Part shown: in pieces, positions 37,901-47,800 of the stretch
How positions within the stretch are numbered: the stretch's first letter is position 1
Layout of the letters: each line of letters starts with the position of its first letter
Origin: 'Nostoc azollae' 0708
Lineage (GTDB): Bacteria; Cyanobacteriota; Cyanobacteriia; Cyanobacteriales; Nostocaceae
Reading direction: 5' to 3'
Length of the DNA: 64,000 bases
Assembly (NCBI RefSeq): GCF_000196515.1
Contig: NC_014248.1
Span: 1,969,501 to 2,033,500, forward strand
Translations under genes and position numbers: made by a program
The notes under the pieces: model-generated
Seen by the model: the letters and a program-made list of their open reading frames with translations, nothing else
Told to the model about the DNA's origin: nothing
Database searches by the model: none

Positions 37901-38703
37901 TAACTGCTCCCACTGGTTTCACTGACACCAATACCAGCAATAACAGCGCCACCGACACTGACACCGTAATTGCTACTCCTACTGTCCCATCTGCTCCTGG
38001 TGTTCCTACCCCTGACTTCTGGGAAAATTGCGACTGGCAGAAGTTCTGGGATCGTATCCAAGGCAACGAACCATCACAAAAAACACAGTCCAATTTCGCC
38101 GACAGTGATCTTCTGTTCGCACCTTATACCAATTCTGAACAGCCTGGAAAAGTTCTTGATCCTGTAAGCGGATCTTATGACATAGGGTTACTCATTGGTG
38201 ACTTCAACCGCAACGGTAAAACTGATGCAGGTGAGAACACAATCTTCTATACTCTCGATCAAGCACGCCAAATTGTTGATTCCAACTTGCACCCCAACAC
38301 AGATAAGCGGTACGATCTTGGTCATTCTCTAGTTGCTGGTTGGTTGAACTATCTTGCTGGCAACCCCATTGATACCGGCAATACAACTGATCAGGATGAA
38401 CGATATTACATCAACGAAGGCATCAATTGGTTACGAGCCTTAACTCCAGACGAGAATGGAGATAATAAAGGTGATGGTGCGATCTACCAAATGACGGGTA
38501 TCTGTAGCGTTAATAGTCCTCACCTTGCTAATAGTGTCTGGACTACTAGTTTTGGCCGCGGCTCCAGTTTACTAAGCGCCTATAGATCCAACACAAATGT
38601 CCTCTATCCCTTGGATTCTGGTGACTTGATTAATAGCAACTTGGATGGTTACAATAACAGTCTTGGTCTTGCAGATAATGTTTCCTACGGAGGAAACCCA
38701 TAA
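34912..38703 (+). CDS. large surface/extracellular protein with SdrD-type B repeats and DUF11-like domain
   Basis: 1263 residues rich in Thr, Asn, Asp and Gly with few charged basic residues, typical of secreted proteins. No classical signal peptide is visible. An N-terminal domain (1-205) precedes about four SdrD B-like repeats starting near residues 209, 349, 462 and 574 (IGDFVWEDLNANGIQ, VYVDANNNGVRDANE, IGDRVWLDNNANGIQDDG, NFVFNDANNNGIQD), a fold that binds calcium in staphylococcal SdrD. A DUF11-like region starts near 701 (LSITKTDGLTIVTPGQQITY), and a C-terminal domain of about 230 residues starts at PDFWENCDWQKFW. It is probably an adhesin or sheath/matrix protein exported by a signal-less route such as type I secretion; that is inference. 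Confidence 0.8.
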   Translation: MADNTLSIFNSTLPTTATEILIRDQQDTSTTTKSILPSYVNVTITNGGLLNGSYDAWCINATTNLNGGSFNNASVYSSYGSIPTDILYTDLQTVASDHDPYLDKLQRINWLMNNVTEAANLVNNKYRYNNVDYTYGDVQLAIWKILGDPVDTTDSGTLGTYDTTHQKANDLIALAVTNGTDFVPVAGQDFGVIVKGLNLQPILLEVKTAGIGDFVWEDLNANGIQEANESGIDGATVTLLNESGAVIGTTTTGDNSKTTIIVEKGWYQFGPLLCNITVNAAGVTNAPSGFYQVKFTLPNGFNTVSPYLQGNNTYLDSNTNPSNNFTSTPITLVTGQINKTVDAGFFNLASLSGSVYVDANNNGVRDANETGIAGTTITLTGTDASGNTVSRTTTTDANGNYTVDNLRPGTYTLTESQPSAYLDGKDAVGTQGGTLNNDNISSITLTSGTNGTGNNFGELTPASIGDRVWLDNNANGIQDDGELGISNATVKLLNADSTVVATTTTGSDGLYSFTNLQPGDYKVQFVQPTGINGVSPANASSDDSVDSDGLISDVVNLSAGDNDTTVDSGLYKTASLGNFVFNDANNNGIQDTTEAGVSGVTVTLTSGGTDGLISTTGDNTTLTTTTNASGSYNFDGLTPGQQYQVGFSNLPAGYQFTQANLGTDDTVDSDASTSTGQTQIVTLASGENNTTVDAGIYQSTDDLSITKTDGLTIVTPGQQITYTIAAQNNGLITATNALVSDIMPTNLTNVTWTSVASGGATDNQTSGRGSINDYVTLTAGSSITYTVTGIVAANAVSTNSTGSLTTFDFNGSSSTDGTDGNTVTFKKDGISVTARAFSRVDRTNGAWNNAYLGSYSGGLAVTDSSESTSSDRVDNVGGRDNYVLFQFSESVVVNQAYLQYVVNDSDMSVWIAKFNNTITTLSDSILNSFGFTEINLGSSSNRWADINANQNLGNTLVIAAKTDDTEDKFKIWYLDVQKDVQKYVALATVSLTNTATVTAPTGFTDTNTSNNSATDTDTVIATPTVPSAPGVPTPDFWENCDWQKFWDRIQGNEPSQKTQSNFADSDLLFAPYTNSEQPGKVLDPVSGSYDIGLLIGDFNRNGKTDAGENTIFYTLDQARQIVDSNLHPNTDKRYDLGHSLVAGWLNYLAGNPIDTGNTTDQDERYYINEGINWLRALTPDENGDNKGDGAIYQMTGICSVNSPHLANSVWTTSFGRGSSLLSAYRSNTNVLYPLDSGDLINSNLDGYNNSLGLADNVSYGGNP

Positions 38704-38745
38704 CTTGCTAGAAATACCAATTTTGGGGCTTCCTAATTGAACTAA

Positions 38746-38784
38746 AAAATCCCCCCTTCAACCCAAAGTTGAAGGGGGGATTTT
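38746..38784. terminator. strong bidirectional terminator
   Basis: AAAATCCCCCCTTCAAC, loop CCAAA, GTTGAAGGGGGGATTTT: a 17-bp near-perfect stem with A- and T-runs on either side. It separates the surface protein gene from the synthetase gene, so these two are probably not one operon. Confidence 0.85.
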
Positions 38785-38858
38785 AATACTTATAAAAAAT
38801 ATGATATACTCAATTCAGGAAATATACACAAAATGATTCACTAAAAACTAGCTTAATT

Positions 38859-41800
38859 ATGAAAATAATAGAAGATATTTATCTAGATTCATACTCAAGT
38901 TCTGAAAAATTCTGGCGGGCTTTTTTGCGCGGTTTTACAGCCCCTATCACATTACCAATGCTGACTCCTGACTCCTTATCCCACCCATCTCGTCAAACCA
39001 AAGAAGTTCGCCTTTTAGGCAGTAAAACTTCGGATTTAATAACTTTTGCTCAAAACCATAAATTAACTCTTTATACTTTTATTCAAGGGGCAGTTGCTAT
39101 ACTTTTAAGTCACTATACAAGAGAAACAGATATTCTGTTTGGCGCAATGATAAAGGAACTGGATTTTAACATTGTACCTATGCGAATTTCTGTTGAAGCT
39201 GATGCTTCAGTATTATCGTGGTTGACAGAATTACAGACACAATGCTATTTTTTGGGAGAATATAAATCTACTCCCTTATTACAAATCCAACAATGGAGTG
39301 AAATTCCCCCAGAAGTTCCCTTATTTGAGACGCTGCTAATATGTGGAAATTATGAAAACATAGAACATCTTGAAGAGGCTAGATATCTTCTAATTTTATC
39401 TATTGATGCAGAGTCAGATTTATTACTAAGAATCAACTATCAGCAAACTCAATTTGCAGATGATGCCATAGATAGAATGCTAGGACATTTGGAAACTATA
39501 TTAACAAATATAATTGCTCTTCCTGAACAAACACTTGCGAATATTCCTTTACTCACAGAGTGGGAAAGACATCAACTATTAGTAGAATGGAATCAAACTC
39601 AGACAGATTATCCCCAAGATAAGTGCATTCATGAATTATTTGAAGAACAGGTAGCGAAAACACCAGATACCGTTGCGGTAGTGTTTGAAAATGAGAAACT
39701 TACTTATAGAGAACTCAATCAACGTGCAAATCAATTAGCAAATTATTTACAATCATTGGGAGTGCAACCAGAGTTTTTAGTTGGTATCTGTACAGAACGC
39801 TCGATAGAAATGATTGTGGGAATATTAGGTATTCTCAAAGCAGGTGGTGCTTATGTGCCTTTAGATATTGCCTATCCCAAAGAGCGTTTAGCTTTCATAC
39901 TTTCAGATTCCCAACTATCAATTATACTAACACAACAACATCTAGTTGAAAGACTTCCTAGAAATCAAGCTAGAGTAGTTTGTTTAGATAACGATTGGGA
40001 AGATATTGTTAAAATACCCATACAACACACAGAAATAACAGTTGAACCAGATAATTTAGCCTATATTATTTATACATCTGGATCAACAGGAAAGCCCAAA
40101 GGAGTTATCATTCTGCACCATAACGTCGTCTGTTTATTTGCAGCCACACAGCCATGGTTTCAATTTAACAATAATGATGTTTGGAGTTGCTTTCACTCCT
40201 ATGCTTTTGACTTTTCCGTATGGGAAATTTGGGGTGCACTTTTATATGGCGGTCGTCTGGTTATTATTCCTTATTATGTAAGTCGTTCACCAGAATTATT
40301 TTATAAGTTATTATCTCAAGAAGGAATTACGATTCTCAATCAAACACCTTCAGCATTTAAGCAATTGATTCAACTAGAAACATCTTTAAATAACCACAGT
40401 GATTTAAGCTTACGTTTCGTTATTTTTGGTGGAGAGGCTCTTGATATTCAAAGTTTAAAACCTTGGGTTGATAAACATCGAGACAAGTTTACCCAATTAG
40501 TAAATATGTACGGGATTACAGAGACAACAGTTCATGTTACCTATCGTCCCATCAATATAGATGATCTCAATTCTTCACCAAAAGTTATTGGTTGTGCAAT
40601 TCCCAATTTACAACTCTACATATTAAATTCCCATCTCCAACCAGTCCCTGTAGGTGTTGCTGGGGAAATTTATGTAGGAGGTGCAGGTTTAGCGCGTGGG
40701 TATTTAAATAACCTAGAGTTAACTGCTGAAAGGTTTATTCCTCATCCTTTTAACAATCAAGCAAAAGCTCGTCTTTACAAAACAGGAGATTTAGCTCGTT
40801 ATTTACCAAGTGGAGATATTGAGTATCTAGGACGTATTGATAACCAAGTAAAAATCCGCGGCTTCAGAATAGAATTAGGAGAAATTGAAGCTTTATTAAA
40901 TCAACATCCAAATTTGAGAGAAGCTAAAGTTATCAGTAGAGAAGATATCCCTGGGGACAAAAGATTAGTTGCCTATGTTATTACCAACTTACAGGAAAAT
41001 AATCAAGGGGAAATATCTCAAAAAATACGTGAATACCTCAAAGAGAAGTTACCAGATTATATGATTCCTTCTGCTTTTGTGGTGTTAGATACTTTCCCCT
41101 TAACTCCTAACGGTAAAATTGACCATCGTGCTCTTCCTACTGTTAATTTTTTAGCTACTCAAAGTAATTATGTTGCTCCTCGAACTCCTACAGAAGAAAT
41201 AATCGCGCAGATTTGGAGTCAGGTACTAAAAGTAGAAACTATAGGTATGAATGAGAACTTCTTTGAATTAGGAGGACATTCATTATTAGCCACACAAGTC
41301 ATTTCTCGTATTAGACAAACCTTAAGTTTAGAACTATCCCTACTCTTATTGTTTGAATATCCTACTATTGCCCAAATATCGGAACAAATCAGTAATACAG
41401 AACAAACCAATAATCCTGTATTAGAATCACCCATTGATACCAGAAACCCTCAAATAAAATTATCCCTATCTTTTGCTCAACAGCGTATTTGGTTCTTAGA
41501 TCAATTACAACCGGATAGCACTGCTTATAACTTATCCTACAGTTTTCAGATTAAAGGTAAACTTAATATTAGTACATTAAAAAAATGCATAGGTGAAATT
41601 GTACAGCGTCATGAAATCCTACATACAAATTTTGTAGCTATAGATGGACAAGTAACACAGGTTATTACTAATAATATTGAGTTCAATTTACCCATCATTG
41701 ATCTACAAATTCTAACTAACAAGCAACGCAAAATAGAAGCTCAAAAAATAACTAAAGAAGAAGCAGAAAAACCTTTTAATCTAGCTGAAGGTTCTCTATT

Positions 41801-44800
41801 TTCTGTCAAACTGTTGCAACTGAGTGCAGAAGATTTTCTAATGTTATTTAATATTCATCACATTATTTTTGATGGCTGGTCTTTTGGAGTCTTATTTGAT
41901 GAATTAAAAGTACTTTATACAGCTTATTATGAAGGTTTGATTTCTCCATTACCAAAACTTAGTATTCAGTATGCAGACTTTAGCTTATGGCAAAGAAAGT
42001 GGCTTACTGGTGCGATTTTAGAATCGCAACTAAATTACTGGCAACAGCAATTAGGTGGAAATTTACCTATATTAGAATTACCTACAGACCGTCTTCGTCC
42101 CAGAGTGCAGAGCTACCAAGGAGCAATAAAAACCTTCATCTTATACCCAGAATTAACTGCAAGTATCACATCCTTTGCTCAAAAAGAGGCTGTAACTTTG
42201 TTCATGACTTTACTAACAGCATTTAAAGTATTACTTTGTCGCTACAGTGGACAAGAAGATGTGATAGTGGGAACTCCCATTGCGGGACGTAACCGGAGAG
42301 AAATTGAAGGATTAATGGGATTTTTCGTGAATACTTTAGCATTGCGAACTGATTTAGGTAATAATCCCAGTTTTAACGAATTACTAAGTCGAGTCCGACG
42401 GATATGTTTAGAAGCATACACCCATCAGGATGTACCATTTGAGCAACTAGTTGAAATTTTGCAACGAGAACGGAATTTAAGTCATACTCCTATATTTCAG
42501 GTGATGTTTGCTTTGCAGAATGAACCAATGGGAGAATTACAGTTACCAGATTTGACGTTAACACCTTTAAAACCAGCAGTACAAACTGCTAAATTCGACC
42601 TGACTTTATCAATGGAAGAACGGAATGGACAGTTAATAGGTGAATGGGAATATAATACTGATTTATTTGATGATTCGACGATAGAAAGAATGAGTGAACA
42701 TTTTAAGATCTTATTATCTGGTATATTGACTGATTCTAACCAAAATATTTGGCAATTGCCTTTATTAACAGAAGCAGAAAAACATCAATTATTACTTGAA
42801 TGGAATCAAAATAAAATAAACTATAGTCAAACTAAGTGGACTCATAAACTATTTGAAGAACAGGTAGAAAAAACACCACATGCAATTGCGGTAATATTTG
42901 AGGAGCAAAAAATAACTTATCAAGAACTCAATCAACGTGCAAATCAATTGGCAAATTATCTACAGAAATTAGGAGTCAATGCCGATAAATTGGTAGGATT
43001 GTGTTTAGAAATATCCTTAGCAAGGATTATTGGTTTGTTAGCAATCCTCAAAGCGGGAGGTGTTTATGTACCCCTAGATCCGGTTTATCCTCAAGAACGT
43101 CTCAGATTTATAATTGAGGATGCACAAGTTTCTATTCTTTTGACTCAAGAATCGTTAGCTGATAAGTTTTTAATAAATTCTCTACAAGTTGTGAATTTAG
43201 ATGGAGACTGGGAGAAGATTGCAACAGAATCTACAAATAATCTCCAAAGTTGCCTAACAGGGGAAAATCTGGCTTATGTTATTTATACCTCTGGTTCAAC
43301 AGGAACACCGAAGGGGGTTTTGATTGAACATCAGGCGATCGCATATCATTGTCAGAATATCGTAGAACACTATCAATTGAATGCAAGCGATCGCATTTTA
43401 CAGTCTGTCTCTCTGAGTTTTGATGTCTCTTTAGAGCAAATTTTACCAACTCTCACAGTTGGAGCAACAGTAATCTTAGTTGATGCACAATCATTAACTC
43501 CCTGGGAGTTCCACCGAAAATTAATTGATTACAGTTTGACTGTTATTGCCATTCCCATAGCTTACTTGACTCAATGGTTGCAATCTCTAGATGAAAACAC
43601 TTATGCTATTGATATCAATGAACTTAGATTAGTTATTTGTGGAGGCGAAGTACTACCACCAGGAATACTGAAAATCTGGTACAACAGTCCCATGAAAGGA
43701 ATATGTTTAATCAATGCTTATGGACCAACTGAAACAAGCATAACCGCAATCACTTTTACAATTCCTCAAAACATCAAACTAATAGAATCCTATACCAACA
43801 TTCCTATTGGTCGTCCCTTACCAAACCGTAGAATATATATTCTTGATCATCATAAAAATAGCGTCCCTATCGGTGTTGCGGGAGAGTTATACATTGGTGG
43901 AATAGGTTTAGCACGTGGTTATTTAAATCGACCTGAATTAACAGATGAAAAATTCGTTCCTAGTCCCTTTGATAATTCAAGATTGTATAAAACTGGGGAT
44001 GTAGCTTCCTATCTACCAGATGGGAATATTCAGTTCCTGGGACGGACTGATAGCCAAGTTAAAATTCGCGGCTTTAGGATAGAATTAGGAGAAATAGAAG
44101 CAATATTAAACCAACATCCAAATGTGAAAGCAGCAAGAATAATCACTAGAGAAGATATACCTGGTGATCAAAGATTAGTTGCCTATATTATTCCCAACTT
44201 TTCCACCGAGGTAACAGGGACCAGTAAACAGAAAAAATTTAATCAAGAATTTACTTCATTACAATTAGAAATACCGTATCAAATACGCAACTACCTAAAA
44301 CAGCAGCTACCTGATTACATGATTCCTGCTGCCTTTGTGGTGTTGGAAACTTTCCCATTAACTACTAACGGCAAAATCAACCATTGCGCTCTTCCTGCTC
44401 CCGATTTTTGGGCTGCTCAAAGTAATTATGTTGCCCCCCGTACTCCCACAGAAGAAATCATTGTGCAAATTTGGAGTCAGGTTCTCAAAGTAGAAAATAT
44501 TGGCATTGATGATAATTTCTTTGAATTAGGTGGACATTCCTTACTGGCGACACTTCTCATTTCGCGGCTCAGACAAACCTTTAACCAAGAAATACCACTA
44601 ATCTTACTATTTGAATACCCTACGGTTTCACAACTTTATGAGCAGATCCGTATTACCGAAAGAGAAAATAATTCCTTATTATTACCACCAATTGAACCAA
44701 CAATTCAGCGAAAAGAAAATTTACCACTTTCTTTTTCTCAAAAACGCCTTTGGTTTCTAGCACAATTAGAACCCAATAGCACTGCTTACACTATGCCGTT

Positions 44801-47800
44801 GACTCTGCGGCTTCAGGGTTTACTCAATATTACTGCTTTAGAAAGAAGCATAGCAGTAATTATAAAGCGGCATGAAATTCTGCGAACGAATTTTATTTCA
44901 ACAGACGGACAACCAATACAGGTTATTACCAAAAATATTAACTGGGATTTACCTATCACCGACTTACAATTACTACCTGATGAACAACGAGATATAGAAG
45001 CGGCAAAAATCTCACAACAAGAAGCAGAAACACCATTTAATCTAGCAGAAGATCGCCTAGTGCGCGTCAAACTATTGCGATTGAGTGCAGAGGAATATCT
45101 ACTGATATTTAATATTCATCACATTATTTTTGATGGCTGGTCATTTGGGGTATTATTTGCGGAATTGAAAGCAATTTATACATCTTATTGCCAGGGTTTG
45201 ACCTCTGCATTACCACAACTATATATTCAGTATGCAGACTTTATTCTGTGGCAAAGACAGTGGCTGACTAGGAAATTTTTAGAGTCTCAACTTGTTTACT
45301 GGCAACAACAATTAGGTGGGATTTTACCTATATTAAAATTACCCATAGATCGCCCCCGTCCACGAATTCAAACTTATATTGGGGCAACAAAATCCTTTAT
45401 ATTCTCAAAAGAATTAACTGCAAGTCTTAAGTCACTGTACCAAGAAGAGGGAGTGACTTTATACATGGTTTTATTGACAACTTTCAAAGTATTACTTTGT
45501 CGCTACAGTGGACAAGAAGATGTGATAGTGGGAACTCCCATTGCGGGACGTAACCGGAGAGAACTTGAAGGATTAATGGGATTTTTTGTGAATACTTTAG
45601 CATTGCGAACTGATTTAGGTAATAATCCCAGTTTTAACGAATTACTAAGTCGAGTCCGACGGGTATGTTTAGAAGCATATACCCATCAAGATCTACCCTT
45701 TGAGCAGTTAGTTGAGGTATTGGGACCGGAACGCGATTTAAGTCATACTCCTGTATTTCAGGTGATGTTTACTTTGCAAAATTCACTCATGGGAGAATTG
45801 CAGTTACCAGATTTAACTGTAACAACTTTAGAACCAGCAGTGCAAACTGCAAAATTTGATCTTACTGTGTCGTTGACGGAAGAAAATGGACAGCTAATTG
45901 GTGAGTGGCAATATAATACGCATTTGTTTGATACTTCTACCATAGAACGCATGATAGAACATTTCCAGATGTTATTATCTGGGATATTGACTGATTCTAA
46001 TCAAAAAATTTGGCAATTGCCTCTAATTACAGAACAAGAAAGACATCAATTATTAGTTGAATGGAATCAGACTCAAAAAGATTATCCTCACGATAAGTGC
46101 ATTCATCATTTGTTTGCAGAACAAGCTGAAAAAACACCAGATGCGGTTGCTGTGGTGTTTAAAAATCAACAAATAACTTATGGAAAACTCAATCAACGTG
46201 CGAATCAATTAGCAAATTATTTGCAAACATTGGGAGTACAACCCGAGGTTTTAGTTGGTATATATACAGAACGCTCTATAGAAATGGTGATAGGACTCTT
46301 AGGGATTTTGAAAGCAGGTGGAGCTTATGTACCTTTAGATATTAACTATCCCACAGAGCGTATTTACCGTATGCTTGATGATGCTAAAGTAGGGGTATTA
46401 TTAACACAAAAACACCTGTTAGCAAAAATTAATCAACTGCCATTAGTTGCTGAAAATAAGCTCGTAGTAGGTTCTCTTGATGAAGACATCCAAGATTTAC
46501 TTTCAGGGAATACTTTGAAATCTCCACATTGTAAAAACTTAGCTTATGTGATTTATACTTCTGGTTCTACAGGTAAGCCCAAGGGAGTGGGAGTAGAACA
46601 CGGACAACTGCTCAATTATGTGAAGGGGATTTTAGATAGATTAGATTTACCAACTGCTGCAAATTTTGCTACTGTTTCTCCATTTTTCACAGATTTGGGA
46701 AACACGATGATCTTCTCAGCATTGTGTATAGGTGGATGTCTACACATCATTGCTGAGGAAGTTGCTACTGACCCAGTGGCATTTACTAAATATAATCAGT
46801 CCTATTTTCTAGATTGCTTAAAAATAGTCCCTTCACACCTATCTTCTTTATTAACAGGTTCTGAGCCGGAAAAACTTTTGCCTCGTCAACGTCTAATTCT
46901 GGGTGGTGAAGCTGCTAGTTGGGAGTTGATTAAACGAGTCAATAAACTAGCGCCAAAATGCCAAATTTTTAACCACTACGGACCTACAGAAACTACTGTT
47001 GGTGTACTCACTTATCCTTTAGGCTCGGCCTCTACTGAAGCGTTATCAAATACGGTTCTTTTGGGTCGTCCCTTAGTCAATACACAAATTTATGTACTCG
47101 ATCAATATCGCCAACCTGTCCCCTTGGGTGTTTCAGGGGAAATTTACGTTGGTGGTGATAGTGTAGCTAGAGGTTATATTAATAGATCAGAACTCACTGC
47201 TGAAAGGTTTATTCCTAATCTATTCAGTAATGAACCTGATGCCAAACTGTACAAAACAGGTGATTTAGCACGTTATTTATCTGATGGTAATTTAGAATTC
47301 TTGGGTAGAATTGATGACCAAGTGAAAATACGCGGCTTCAGAATTGAATTAGGAGAAATAGAAGCAGTATTAAACCAACATCCATCTCTGAGGGAAACTA
47401 AAGTTATCACAAGAGAAGATATTCCTGGCAAAGAAAGATTAATTGCGTATATTATCCCCACTTATGATCAAAATTCTCCATTAGAAATATCGCATAAAAT
47501 ACGTAAATACCTAAAACAGCAGCTACCTGATTATATGATTCCTGCTGCATTTGTGGTATTAGAATCTTTTCCTTTAACTGCTAATGGAAAAATAGACTAT
47601 TATAACCTTCCTATTCCCGATTTTAGAAATTTGGAATCAGAAGGAAATCTCCAACCTGCCGATAATTTAGAACTGCAACTTATTAAGATTTGGGAGAATG
47701 TCTTAGGTATTCAACCCATAGGATTAAGTGATAATTTTTTCGATTTGGGAGGTCATTCATTACTAGCTGTAACCCTGTTTGCTCAAATTCACAAGACATT

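Noticed and set aside
37851-38093. Minus-strand frames opposite the SdrD-like protein gene
   Set aside because: Explained by the Thr/Asn-rich codon bias of the plus-strand gene.
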